Below the pieces are notes generated by a model, which was not told the DNA's origin, did not search any database, and saw only the letters and a program-made list of their open reading frames with translations. The translations under genes were made by a program, and so were the position numbers. From Apus apus (taxonomy: Eukaryota > Chordata > Aves > Apodiformes > Apodidae), in NCBI RefSeq assembly GCF_020740795.1, contig NC_067294.1, forward strand, positions 17,117,001-17,181,000: a DNA stretch of 64,000 nt, written 5' to 3'. Each line of letters starts with the position of its first letter. The first letter of the stretch is position 1. This document shows, one piece after another, positions 12,139 through 21,888 of this stretch.

Positions 12139-12144
12139 TTTATT
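12139..12144 (-). terminator. PROB1 poly(A) signal AATAAA
   Basis: Plus-strand tttatt read as AATAAA on the minus strand, about 390 bp after the PROB1 stop. It is the first canonical hexamer downstream, so 12139-12533 is the likely 3'UTR. Confidence 0.55.
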
Positions 12145-12533
12145 ACCATTTCAGGCAGTCCGTGCTGCAGCCGTGGCTGGGGGGGCTGGTGGTGGCCGGG
12201 CCGTTGTCCCCCTGTGCCAACCAGCCCAGGTCACCCTCGGGACAGGACCAGCAGTTCTGCAGAAAGGGGGGGGGGACTCTGTGCATCTGGTCCCTTGGCC
12301 GGCCGGGGCCCATGACTTGAAGCCCCCCCGGGGGGGGCTGCCAGGTGCTCACATTGGAAAAAAAACAACCCTTTTTCTCCCCATTTCCATGAGGAGGGTC
12401 CAGCTGGTGCCCATTACCCCTCGGTGCTTCAGCAGCTCAGCTGTGGGCGGGGGGTGGTGGTGCTGCTTTTGGGGTTAAAGCCCATCCGGTGGGGAGGGGA
12501 CATGCCATGTGGTCTGTCCCCTTCCAAGGACTG

Positions 12534-15500
12534 TCACATCGGGAGCTGCGGTCCCTTCTCAGCCCCCGCAGGGCTGGCGCGGGGCTGGCGGGGGCTGGTC
12601 TGCATCCCCGTGGGGATGTAGTACGGGCTCTCCAGGTACCCGCAGTCAGGACCCCCGGCAGCGGGTGTCCCCTCTCCCGTGGGAGCAGGGCTGAAGGTCC
12701 CGGAGAAGCCGGGGTTTTCGGCAGCCGGGGGTTCGGGGTGAGCTGGGGAGGGGCCGGCGTGTTGCGGGGGGGGCGGGAGCCCTGGGAAGCCGCTGTAGGG
12801 CGCGTAGGGTGGAGCGTAGACCCCTGAGGCCATCAGCAGGGGGTTGAAAGGAGCCTGGTAGAGCCCGGGATGTGATGCCACCGGTGGGATGAGCACCTCC
12901 AGGTACTGCCCCGTCTCGGGGTCGTAGAGTGTTTTCAGCTGGGGCTGCCGTGGCGGCTCCATGTAGTAGCATTTCCCGCTGTCGGGATCAACGAGCATCC
13001 TCCGGTGGGTGGGCAGGTGAGGAGCAAAGGGCTTGGTGGAGCTTGGTGTGTTCTTACTGCTGGGTGAGGCACCATCTGTTCTCCTCGGGAAAGGGGGAGC
13101 GTCCTCGGGGTGAGGTTGGGGCTGGGCTGGGGGCACCAGGCCCTCGGGGCGCTGGGGGAGGTCAGGGCTGGGTTTTCTCCAGGCCACTTCCCTGCTGACC
13201 AGGGGACACACACCAGTTCCCTGTGGAGCACCAGCCAGGTTGGGGAGCAAAGGGGATCCAAAGGATGAGCTGGCCATGTTGGAGACTGATGGGTGCCCAA
13301 GGGAAGCAGGAACTGGGTTGGTGACCAAAGGGGACCCAAAGGATGAGCTGGCTGGGTTGAGGACCGTGGGGATTCCAAGCGAAGAGTTGGCTGGATGGGG
13401 AACCAAGGGGGTCCCAAAGGATGTGCTGGGTGGATTGGGGATCAAGGGGGTCCCAAAGGATGCGATGGATGGATTGGGGACTAAGGGGATCCCAAAGGAT
13501 GCTCTGGGTGTATCTGGGGCCAAGGGGGTCCCAAAGGATGGGATGGATGGATTTGGGATCAAGGGAGTCCCAAAGGATGCACTGGATGGGTTAGGAGCCA
13601 AGGGGGTCCCAAAGGATGGGATGGATGGATTTGGGATCAAGGGAGTTCCAAAGGATACACTGGATGGGTTAGGAGCCAAGGGGGTCCCAAAGGATGGGAT
13701 GGATGGATTTGGGATCAAGGGAGTCCCAAAGGATACACTGGATGGGTTAGGAGCCAAGGGGGTCCCAAAGGATGGGATGGATGGATTTGGGATCAAGGGA
13801 GTCCCAAAGGATGCACTGGATGGGTTAGGAGCCAAGGGGGTCCCAAAGGATGGGATGGATGGATTTGGGATCAAGGGAGTCCCAAAGGATGCACTGGATG
13901 GGTTGGGTGCCAAGGGGGTCCCAAAGGATGCACTGGATGGGTTGTTGACCAAAGAAGTCCCAAAGGATGTGCTGGGTGGACTGGGGACCAAGGGGGTCCC
14001 AAAGGATGCACTGGATGGGTTGTTGACCAAGGAAGTCCCAAAGGATGTGCTGGGTGGACTGGGGACCAAGGGGGTCCCAAAGGATGTGCTGGGTGGATTT
14101 GGGATCAAGGGGGTCCCAAAGGATGTGATGGATGGATTGGGGACTAAGGGGGTCCCAAGGGATTCTCTGGATGGATTGGGGGACAGGGGATTCCCAAAGG
14201 GTACAATGGATGGATTTGGGATCAGGGGAGTACCAAAAGGTGCACTGGATGGATTGGAGGCCAAGGGGGTTCCAAAGGAAGCACTGGCTGGGTAGGGGAT
14301 CAAGGGGGTCCCGAAAGACTTGTTGGTGGGGCTGGAGACCAAAGGAGCACCAAACGATGTGCTGACCAGGCTGGAGGCTGATGAGTAGCCAAGAGATGAG
14401 TTGGTCATGTTGGGGACTGCGGGGGTCCCAAAGGACGTGCTAACTGGAGCGGGGACTACAGGGGTCCCAAAGGATGCACGAGCTGGGTTGGGGACCAAAG
14501 GGGTCCCAAGGGATGTGCTGGCTGGATTGGTGACCGTGGGGGTTCCGAAGGATGTGCTGGCAGGGTTGGGGACCAAGGGGGTCCCAAAGAATGCAGTGGC
14601 TGGGTTGGAGACTGAGGGCAGCTTGGGCATCAGAGAAGTTTCGGGGGCTTTCACAGGGATTGCTAAATAGTTGGAGTTCTCCGCTGGGGAAGCAGGAAGG
14701 TGAGGCTCGGGGGCTGCTGGCCACGGTGGGAAACGCTCCCAGGCCTCCCTCTGCTCTGGCAACTGGACAGAGGGACCTTTGCTGGCCACCCGGGCTGGAA
14801 ACGGGGCAGTGGGGCCAGTGCTGCCCGCAGAGCTGGTGTTCCCCACCACCTGCTCCCTTCTCTCCGCTTCTTTCCCGGGCTGAGGGTACACGCTGCTGTG
14901 GGCTGGGGATCCAGCGTGGGGGTCTCTGCCGTCGCTGCCGCCGCGCTGCTGCCCCCCTGCCTGGAGCCCCTCGGCAGCCGGGAGCCCTCTGGAGCCACCA
15001 CGGCCACCTCCGTCCTCTCCCTCGGTGGGACTCGGCGATGGGGGGGGTGGTGGTGGGAGGAGAAGGGTCTTCTCCGTCCGGAGCACAGCCCTGCTCTGGG
15101 CTGGGGGGCCCTCCTCAGCCACAGCTGGGGGTCGCTGGCCGACCAGGACGTGGAGGTGGGTCTCCATGTGTGGCACCCCCTGGGCCACCCGCGGTGCCAG
15201 CCTGAGCTCGCTGCGCTCCTGGCGCGGGGCTGAGGGCGCTGCGGCTCCTTCCGAGGTGCTGCGGGTGGGCTGGGCCCTGGGGATGTGGCTGGGGGAGCTG
15301 CGGGTGGGCTGGGTGCTGGTGGGCTCTGCGGGACCCTCGGTGCGTGCCGGGGCTGGCTCTGGGCTGGGAGCTGCCCGTGCTTCCCTGTCCCCCGGCCGGC
15401 TGCCCGTCCCCCGCCGGCAGACCGAGGTGCAGTGGATGACGAGCGGGGCGGCGGGGGCCGGGTCCCCGGGGGTCGCGGGTGCGGCGGGGCCCTGGGAAGC

Positions 15501-17393
15501 GCCGGTGGTCCCGAAGCAGAGGCTGTAGCTGCTCTTCACCAGCTTGCGCACGTCCCGGGGCTGGGGGATGCGCCCCTTCCCCTTATCATCCGTCTTGGGG
15601 GGTGCTGCGGGCGGCGGGGACCCCCGTTTGGGGGCGAGGGGGCTGGGGGGCGGGTGGGGGGCTGGGGGCGGCTTCTCCTCCCGCCGGCTCTGCGGCAGCA
15701 GCTTCACCTCCTGCGCCCGGGAGGTGAAGAGGCGCGGCGCGGCGGGGAGGCTGTTGGGCTCCAAGGGCAGGGTCTGGGGGCGGCTGGGGCGGATGGCTCG
15801 TTGCTTCAAGCTGGGCCACGGCCTCGGCCCTCTCTGAAATCTGGGGGCAACATCCAGCCCCTTCCCCACCTCGGGGTGGGCTTCAAACAAGGCGCGGGCT
15901 TGCCGGTAGCAGATCCGCTCTGACGCCGGTTTCTCGGTGGTGCCGGGCAGCCGGTGGTGGCCTTCCAGCACCTCCTGGTACTTCATCCTCTCGTTGAGCT
16001 CATTGAAGGTTTTCTTCAGCTTGCAGACGCTCTCCCGGGTCGCCTCGCTCAGCACCACCCCCTTGGCGGGGCGGGTGGTGGGGACATCCCCCGTGGCCGC
16101 CGGCATCCCACCGCCCCGCAGGTCCTCGGCGGAGAAGCTGCAGTCCGAGCGGGAGAGCGAGCTGGACTTGCCCTCCAGGCCGTCCCCCGGCAGGTCGGTG
16201 CCAGCAGAGGATGGCCCAGAGGAGGTCGAGCTGCCCCGCAGCCCCTTCTGCTCCATCTTGATCCTCTGCTCGTACTGCATCTTCTTGGCCAGGACGTTTT
16301 TCACCAGGCAAGAAGCCGCCCTGGTCTTCTCGTTGGCATCCAGGGAGGCCATCTTCATGAACTGCTTGTAGTTGAGCCTGAAGTCCTCTCCGATGCCCCT
16401 GCCCTTGCTGGGGGGCTCCTTCCTTGCTGGGGGCAGGGGCTGGGGGGCTTGGCCATCCCCCCAGGGGCCGAAACCTGTCTCCTTCCTCTCCTTCCTCTTC
16501 AGCTGGATCTGGCGCTTGGGGACAGTCCTCTTCTTGCTGTGGCCCTTCCTGGCCTCCCCGCTCTCCAGCTCCACATCCACACACTCGAACTGCTCCTTCC
16601 CCAGCAAACCCAGCAGCTCCCCCTCCACGCCGGCGGGGAAGGGCCAGCCCACCCTGCCACGGGGAGCTGCCGCTGTGCCCCGGGCTTCGCTGCCAGCCGC
16701 TGGCCACTGCCGCGGCCGCCCCCCATCCTCCGACAGCGAGTTGGAGAGGCTGGAGGAGGTGTGGGAGCTGCACATGTCGAGGTGGGTGCCGGGCAGACCC
16801 GAGAGGCTGCGGAAAGCCCTGGCTGTCAGCGCCCGCACCTCGCCGTCCGCCTCGTCCGAATCGCTGGGCACCCCGCTCAGCATCCCCCCGGGCTGCCGGG
16901 GCCCCGCCAGCTCCCTGCTGGAGGGGGTGGCAGCGCTGACAAGCTGCCGGTCCCCACCGAGGGGACCCATCCTGCCCCCCTGCCCTGGCGCCGGGCTATT
17001 CTTAGCCGTGCCGGACAGCTGAGCCTGCCGCGGGGGGACGGCGGGGGCCCCCACCGGAGCCCAGCGTCCCGGGGCAGCCCCTTCGGGGCGGCTGCCCCGC
17101 TGCCCCGCGTCCTGGGAAGCTGTTCCCTCCTCATCCAGAAACTCCAAGCAGTCCTTGAAGGTCTCCGTCCCCTCCGAGCACAGGGCGGAGTGGTAGGAGG
17201 AGACGGAGGAGCCGGACATGCTCTTGGCCAGCTCGTCCCGAGGGAGGCCGGGGAGGTGACCCCCCTCTTCCTCCTCCTCCTCCTCCGAGGTGGAGCGCCG
17301 GCCCTCACCGCCGCTGCGGGGACCCTCGCCGTCGGTGCCGGACAGCTCGGCGTGGGACAGCAGGACGGGATCCCTCTTCCCACGGGGCATCAT
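12534..17393 (-). CDS. PROB1: PROB1, proline-rich basic protein with expanded FG-type repeat (1,619 aa, one coding exon)
   Basis: Uncharacterised proline-rich basic protein; no biochemical function is established. The frame is intact. I place the start at the ATG at 17391-17393 (MMPRGKRDP, G at -3); the frame stays open another 48 codons upstream but has only a GTG there. Blocks shared with mammalian PROB1: FECVDVELESG then TVPKRQIQLKRK (about 269-300), PRPWPSLKQRAIR (about 522-534), RIPQPRDVRKLVKSSYS (about 607-622), and the C-terminal DUF4585-type module LVDPDSGKCYYMEPPRQPQ followed by LYDPETGQYLEVLIPP (about 1467-1506). The N-terminal part has a Glu run and a Ser-rich FKDCLEFLDEEG block. 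Residues about 930-1384 are 35 tandem 13-residue units absent, as far as I recall, from the roughly 1,000-aa human protein. Most of the chain looks disordered. It follows MZB1 in the order expected from mammals. Confidence 0.94.
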   Translation of the reverse strand: MMPRGKRDPVLLSHAELSGTDGEGPRSGGEGRRSTSEEEEEEEGGHLPGLPRDELAKSMSGSSVSSYHSALCSEGTETFKDCLEFLDEEGTASQDAGQRGSRPEGAAPGRWAPVGAPAVPPRQAQLSGTAKNSPAPGQGGRMGPLGGDRQLVSAATPSSRELAGPRQPGGMLSGVPSDSDEADGEVRALTARAFRSLSGLPGTHLDMCSSHTSSSLSNSLSEDGGRPRQWPAAGSEARGTAAAPRGRVGWPFPAGVEGELLGLLGKEQFECVDVELESGEARKGHSKKRTVPKRQIQLKRKERKETGFGPWGDGQAPQPLPPARKEPPSKGRGIGEDFRLNYKQFMKMASLDANEKTRAASCLVKNVLAKKMQYEQRIKMEQKGLRGSSTSSGPSSAGTDLPGDGLEGKSSSLSRSDCSFSAEDLRGGGMPAATGDVPTTRPAKGVVLSEATRESVCKLKKTFNELNERMKYQEVLEGHHRLPGTTEKPASERICYRQARALFEAHPEVGKGLDVAPRFQRGPRPWPSLKQRAIRPSRPQTLPLEPNSLPAAPRLFTSRAQEVKLLPQSRREEKPPPAPHPPPSPLAPKRGSPPPAAPPKTDDKGKGRIPQPRDVRKLVKSSYSLCFGTTGASQGPAAPATPGDPAPAAPLVIHCTSVCRRGTGSRPGDREARAAPSPEPAPARTEGPAEPTSTQPTRSSPSHIPRAQPTRSTSEGAAAPSAPRQERSELRLAPRVAQGVPHMETHLHVLVGQRPPAVAEEGPPAQSRAVLRTEKTLLLPPPPPPSPSPTEGEDGGGRGGSRGLPAAEGLQAGGQQRGGSDGRDPHAGSPAHSSVYPQPGKEAERREQVVGNTSSAGSTGPTAPFPARVASKGPSVQLPEQREAWERFPPWPAAPEPHLPASPAENSNYLAIPVKAPETSLMPKLPSVSNPATAFFGTPLVPNPASTSFGTPTVTNPASTSLGTPLVPNPARASFGTPVVPAPVSTSFGTPAVPNMTNSSLGYSSASSLVSTSFGAPLVSSPTNKSFGTPLIPYPASASFGTPLASNPSSAPFGTPLIPNPSIVPFGNPLSPNPSRESLGTPLVPNPSITSFGTPLIPNPPSTSFGTPLVPSPPSTSFGTSLVNNPSSASFGTPLVPSPPSTSFGTSLVNNPSSASFGTPLAPNPSSASFGTPLIPNPSIPSFGTPLAPNPSSASFGTPLIPNPSIPSFGTPLAPNPSSVSFGTPLIPNPSIPSFGTPLAPNPSSVSFGTPLIPNPSIPSFGTPLAPNPSSASFGTPLIPNPSIPSFGTPLAPDTPRASFGIPLVPNPSIASFGTPLIPNPPSTSFGTPLVPHPANSSLGIPTVLNPASSSFGSPLVTNPVPASLGHPSVSNMASSSFGSPLLPNLAGAPQGTGVCPLVSREVAWRKPSPDLPQRPEGLVPPAQPQPHPEDAPPFPRRTDGASPSSKNTPSSTKPFAPHLPTHRRMLVDPDSGKCYYMEPPRQPQLKTLYDPETGQYLEVLIPPVASHPGLYQAPFNPLLMASGVYAPPYAPYSGFPGLPPPPQHAGPSPAHPEPPAAENPGFSGTFSPAPTGEGTPAAGGPDCGYLESPYYIPTGMQTSPRQPRASPAGAEKGPQLPM
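13242..14606 (-). repeat. 39-bp tandem array inside PROB1 (35 units of 13 residues)
   Basis: In-frame repeat with consensus NPSSxSFGTPLxP. Unit 1 begins at 14606; unit 35 ends at 13242; a degenerate 36th follows. Units 18-28 are nearly identical and alternate between two subtypes (NPSSASFGTPLIP and NPSIPSFGTPLAP), giving a 78-bp higher-order period. Outer units are more diverged. No stop or frameshift interrupts any copy, so the array is under coding constraint or recently homogenised. About 28 units keep the SFG or PFG core. Confidence 0.97.
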
Positions 17394-19330
17394 GGCAAAG
17401 GATGAACCCTGGGGGGGTGCCAGCCGGAGCCGGGGGACCCTCCTGGGTGCCGGGGACGCTCTGCTGGGGACGCTGTGGCCTCGACCTTCTCTGGCTCCCG
17501 ACGGCTGGAGCCGGCGGCGGGACGGAGGGACGATCACATGGACACCAGCGAGCGCCAGCCCGGGGGAGGCGATGCCAGGCGCATGGCAGGGATGTCACCG
17601 CCGCCCCCCGCCTTAGGGGGCTGCCGGGGGGCTGCCAGCAACGTCGCCTGCTCCTTCACCCTGCACCGCTGCTCCCCAAGCCCGCAGGTGAGGTGCCAGG
17701 GTGTCCCTGCACCCCACAGGGTAGCTGGGCTGGGCTGCACCCCCCCACACACCTCCCCCAGCGCTGGGTTGCTCCAAGGGTTGGGGGGCCATGCAGACCC
17801 CTCTGGGATTGTCTCATGCTCAGCCCTGAGGACGTGGCTGGGCCCCAGGTTGGCCACGGCTCCTTTCCCTCCTTGCCACAGGACCGGTGTGTCCCCCATC
17901 CTGAGACCTTCCCCCCAAAAAAACCCACCCTGCCCCATGCAGCAGCTTCCCCAGAACAAACTGCAAGCGGCCACGAGCAAAGCCAAGGCTTGAAATCAAC
18001 CCTGGGAGCTTCCAGGACTCACAAGAGCCAAACGGTGGACACCGACTCTCTGCCTTTTTCGGGGGGAGGGGGGGCAAAACAGGCAGCCAGGGCACCCAGC
18101 ACGGAGCAGGGGTCTCCTCAGCCTGCCTGCCCGCTGCTGGCAGAGCCCAGCCTCGGCCTGGGGGGGGGGATATTTTGCAGTGAAGCAGCAGTAGCAGGTG
18201 CTCCCCAGCCCTGCCAGCTCCAGAGCAACCTGATGCCCAAGTCGTTTGGGTTCATACAGGGACTAAATTTAAACCTTGGCAAAGAAAAGGAGGAGAGGAA
18301 AGCTTCCCTGCTAGCTGGGCTGGCTGCTTAACCCTTTGCTGCTGAGCAGATGGCATCTTGCAGATGGCATTTGTGGCCACAGGGAGTGGAGGAGACCTGG
18401 GGAGCAGAGGAGACCTGCTGTGGGCAGCACTTCCCAGCACCGTGGCCTTGTGCAAGAGTGTGTGGGATTTCAAATCCCCAGCTCCCTGCAGGATTTGCAG
18501 GGAGGCAGTGGAATGCAGCTGCCAGTGGAGGAACTCCTTGTGCCACCTGGATGGCATGCTCTGCCCCAAAAGCTTGGGCTGCTGCTTGGGTGCTGCAGCC
18601 CCCCCTGTGGTCCCCACAGGAGGAGGAGGGCTGGCCAGGGGTGTCCCCAGGCCTGGTGACATGGCAGCCTGGTGGGCACCTGCTGAGTCCCAGCCAGGAG
18701 CACTGCAGGGACATGGGACACGCACAGCCCCAGCCTGCGCTGGATTTGCAGCGCCAAGGGGGACGTACAGACCCACGAAAGGAAGGGGGTGCAGTTCCTG
18801 AGGTGGCTTCTCAATCCCTGGCCAGTCCAGAACCCAGAGAGGCTGTGTTCTATTCCTTCTGCTCCACTGAGGGTCAGGTCCAGGGTCCCATGGCCACTGG
18901 GAGTCGGTGGGAAAGGGAGGTAGGTCCAGCCCAGGGTTAGGATGCCCAGATGAGGTGCCCTGCTGATGCCTTTGGTACATCCAGGTGAAAGAGAGCACAA
19001 ACTCTGACTCCAACTAGTGAACTGCTTGTAGGGTGTAAATCTCTCATCTGGGCCTGCTGCTAGTGAGTTGTAGAAGCCTTTTTGTGTGAGCTTCTCTGTA
19101 GTTTTAGGGAAGAAATACAAGGGTCCTTGAAGAAGAAAGAAGCCATTCAACTGCAACCAGGGATGCTGCTGGAACCAGTTCTACTGGGGAGTCAGCAGAG
19201 AGAAACCTGAGAAGAGAAAACTTGGCCAGAGGTTCCTGTGAGGAAGACTCAAGGATGAAATAAATGACCCCCAGGAGACCCTAATGGACTTAACACACAT
19301 GCAATAATGGGCAGACACTTATGAAAATTA
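17394..19330. other. PROB1 upstream region, no recognised gene
   Basis: GC-rich sequence with many short overlapping open frames and no splice-consistent or recognisable protein. Any PROB1 5'UTR exon and promoter should lie here. The minus-strand human neighbour SPATA24 (a coiled-coil testis protein) was looked for and not found. Confidence 0.5.
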
Positions 19331-19395
19331 TTTATTGGGAAACTAATGAATATGTAAACTGTTTATTAGAAATATTACACATAATTAAGTATCAG

Positions 19396-19437
19396 CTGTA
19401 TATATCTATATCTATCTATCTATCTATATCTATCTCA
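19396..19437. repeat. (TATC)n microsatellite
   Basis: Mixed TATATC and TATC tandem repeats, about 40 bp. Confidence 0.9.
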
Positions 19438-20164
19438 CCTTTACACTGTAAGGCATGCACGTTTTTGGAGGAGCTACCCCTGTGCTCCATGAATAAGGAA
19501 TACTGGCTGAACAGTTGGGGGAACCTTCTTTCTTTCCCAGGGCACCATTATTGCAGGCAAGGGGGGAGGGCAGAGAAGGCACAAGGGGCCCCGTGGGCTG
19601 TGGGAGCTGGTGAAGCTCTGGATGAGGTAAAATAATCAACCTGCTGGGAGGATTGATGCATGAAGGAAAAGGTTCTTGCTCTCCTGCCTGCAGGTCTTGC
19701 TCTCCTGGCAGGGGGTGTGAGGCAGATTTAGGGTAATGACTCGCATAAGGGCTTTAAACCTTTCCCCTGCCTTGTCCTCAGCACTGGCACTGGGCACAGC
19801 TCTTGCTGCTGCTTCTTTGACACCCGGGTCCTGCCAAAACCGAAATTGGTCTGAGTGTCAACAGCTGCAACAAGTGGCCCAGCAGTACTGGAGGCTGCGA
19901 GGGTGGCTGGAAAGCACAGACACGTCCCAGCCATTCCTCCCCTTCCCCAGCAGCCGCTTCCAGACAGCCCCGAACACCCCCTGCTCCACCGGGCCAGCTG
20001 CACGGGAAAGCACAGCCGGGTTGTAGCAAGCACTGCCGGCCTGGCTGGCTCCTTCCAACACCCCCAGGGCTGCCACCAACAACCGGTCTGGGTGTGTTGC
20101 TGAGGCAGAGAGCTGAGCTGGGCAGCTCCATCTTACCGCCCTGGATGCAGCTTGAGGCTGCTGG

Positions 20165-20336
20165 GAACCTGCTGGGCTGCATCCCCTCCTGGGCTGCATC
20201 CCCTCCTGGGTCTGGGCTGCATCCCCTCCTCCTGGGTCTGGGGTGCATCCCCTCCTGGGTCTGGGCTGCATCCCCTCCTCCTGGGTCTGGGGTGCATCCC
20301 CTCCTCCTGGGTTTGGGCTGCACCCCCCCCTCCTGC
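20165..20336. repeat. Minisatellite, unit about 26-30 bp
   Basis: Six or more tandem copies built on the core gggctgcatcccctcctggg, with variants in spacing (cctcct duplications) and ctgggtctgg linkers. Frame interruptions differ between copies. Confidence 0.85.
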
Positions 20337-20401
20337 GTGGGACTCACGATCTCCAGGCAGCACAGAGAGAGGGGCACGGTGGAGACTCCCAGGCTCCTGC
20401 T

Positions 20402-20432
20402 TACAAACCAACCAACCAACCAACCGAACCAC
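20402..20432. repeat. (AACC)n short tandem repeat
   Basis: About six AACC units at the head of a run ending in gaaccacaacc. Confidence 0.85.
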
Positions 20433-20494
20433 AACCGCAGTCGGTCGGGAGGTGTCAACCTGCCTCCCAGCGCCCGCAGCAGCTCCGGGGTGTG

Positions 20495-20715
20495 CGGGAG
20501 CAGCCTGGTGGTGCGGGAGCAGCCTATTGGAGTGGGAGCAGCCTGTTCTGTGGGAGCAGCCTGTTCTTGTGGGAGCAGCCTGGTGGTGTGGGAGCAGCCT
20601 GGTGGTGTGGGAGCAGCCTGCTCTGTGGGAGCAGCCTGGTGGTGTGGGAGCAGCCTGGTGGTGCGGGAGCAGCCTGCTTGTGTGGGAGCAGCCTGCTCTG
20701 TGGGAGCAGCCTGCT
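20495..20715. repeat. Minisatellite with gtgggagcagcctg core
   Basis: About eleven copies of a 14-bp core (gtgggagcagcctg) separated by short linkers (gtg, gtt, ctct), giving a 17-22 bp period. Open frames across it on both strands are repeat artefacts. Confidence 0.9.
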
Positions 20716-21099
20716 CGGCACAAACATGTCAGCAAGGGGTGTGCCCAGGCTGAGCCGGGCTCGGCAGTCAAAGCCCGGGCCGTTCGCTGCTCCCGCTGCC
20801 CGCCTGCCCAGCCCGCAGGGACAGCAGGACGCGCCTCTGCCCCGCGGGACGGGCTCCCTGCCGCTCCGGAGGAGCGAGAAACACCGGCCCAGCTCGGGAC
20901 GGGCTTTCCAAGCCGCCCCCGGGCTTGGGGAGGGAACCGGGCCGCCCAAACGAAACGGAATCTGGAGCCGAGGGTGGGGTCTGGGAGCAGAGACACGGGG
21001 GGTTGTTGTGAAACGGCCGGTGCTTGAGCTGCTGGCTGCCGGGAAGCAGCCCAGGAGCTGGGGGGGACTTCCAAGCTGCCCGTGCTGGGCACAGGAGGG

Positions 21100-21270
21100 G
21101 TCCCGCTGTGAGCAGCCTGCCCCGCTGGGACGCGGAGCCCGGGGGGTCCCGCGGGGGGCGGCTCTGGGGGCCCGGCCGCCATCTCCTGCAGCCCCGCGGC
21201 AAATGGCGCCCGCGCGCCGCGTCTCCTGGCAACGGCGGCCGCCATCTTAGGGAGCCGCCGCGTCCCGGAG
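21100..21270. promoter_or_regulatory. Orphan CpG island with YY1-type and X-box-like sites
   Basis: A CpG-dense block. A YY1-type motif GCCGCCATCTT lies at 21238-21248; on the minus strand it reads AAGATGGCGGC and contains an ATG at 21243-21245. An RFX X-box-like sequence GTCTCCTGGCAAC lies at 21221-21233; its right half GGCAAC is perfect and its left half has one mismatch. It looks like a real TATA-less promoter, but no gene was assigned to it. It sits where SPATA24 lies in mammals. Confidence 0.55.
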
Positions 21271-21339
21271 CCCCAGGGTCTGAGGGGCTGGGAAGGTCCC
21301 CCAGCCCAGCCCCCCTGACAGAGCACAGCACCCAGGAAC

Positions 21340-21888
21340 GTGTCCAGGGGGTTGGAATGTCTGCAGAGAAGGAGACTCCACAGCCTCTCTGGGCAGCCTG
21401 TCCCAGGGCTCTGTCACCCTCACAGGAAAGAAGTTCTTCCTGATGTTCACATGGAACCTCCTCTGCTCCAGTTTGCACCCACTGCCCCTTGTCCTGTCAC
21501 TGGACATCACTGAACAAAGCCTGGCTCTGTCCTCCTGACACTGCCCTTTACACATCTGTAACCATGGGTGAGGTCTCCCCTCAGCCTCCTCTTCTCCAAG
21601 CTCAAGAGCCCCAGCTCCCTCAGCCTTTCCTCAGCAGGGAGATGTTCCACTCCCTCCAGCATCTCTGTGGCTCTGCCCTGGCCTCTTTCCAGCAGTTCCC
21701 TGTCCTTCTGGAACTGAGGGGCCCAGAACTAAACACAACATTCCAGATGTGGCCTCACCAGGTCAGAACAGAGGGGCAGGAGAACCTCCCTGACCCACTA
21801 ACCACCCCCTTTCTAACCCACCCCAGGAGGCCATTTCGCATAGAACAAACTGCCAGAGGTCACCACTGGCTCTTGGTTCAAGTCAGGC
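21340..21888 (-). mobile_element. CR1 LINE fragment (antisense), the longer 5' portion of the tail
   Basis: Recognised from the typical CR1 antisense text: 'cctctctgggcagcctgtcc', 'agaagttcttcctgatgttc', 'catctctgtggctctgccct' and 'ccagatgtggcctcaccag'. It is 5'-truncated and without an intact reverse transcriptase frame. It differs in subfamily and divergence from the short CR1 tails elsewhere in the window. Confidence 0.9.

Larger units (their letters stand above)
19331..21100. other. Spacer with microsatellites and minisatellites
   Basis: Contains an AATAAA on the minus strand (plus-strand tttatt at 19331-19336), a TATC microsatellite, an AACC run and two minisatellites, listed separately. 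A 96-codon plus-strand frame at 19736-20026 is discussed under findings. No gene is assigned. Confidence 0.5.

Noticed and set aside
13240-14295. 351-codon open frame on the plus strand with GVPKDxLDGLGxK repeats
   Set aside because: It is the antisense shadow of the PROB1 39-bp array. A period divisible by three keeps all frames of one phase open. The PROB1 strand has conserved flanking domains; this one has none.
15954-17405. 483-codon plus-strand open frame opposite the PROB1 N terminus
   Set aside because: GC-rich antisense of PROB1; no recognisable domain, splice support or conservation that I know.
17394-17537. 48-codon upstream extension of PROB1
   Set aside because: It would begin at a GTG, not ATG. 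The first ATG pair with good context is at 17388-17393.
19492-19638. Plus-strand segment with acceptor ctttctttcccag (19548 area) and donor-like gtaaaa near 19628
   Set aside because: No frame shows a recognisable protein and no partner exon was found; probably chance splice-like signals.
20133-21326. 397-codon minus-strand frame over the CpG island, considered as SPATA24 exon 1 (MAAAVARRRG...)
   Set aside because: It runs through two minisatellites, has no coiled coil and no resemblance to SPATA24 as I remember it; the length is produced by repeats and GC content.
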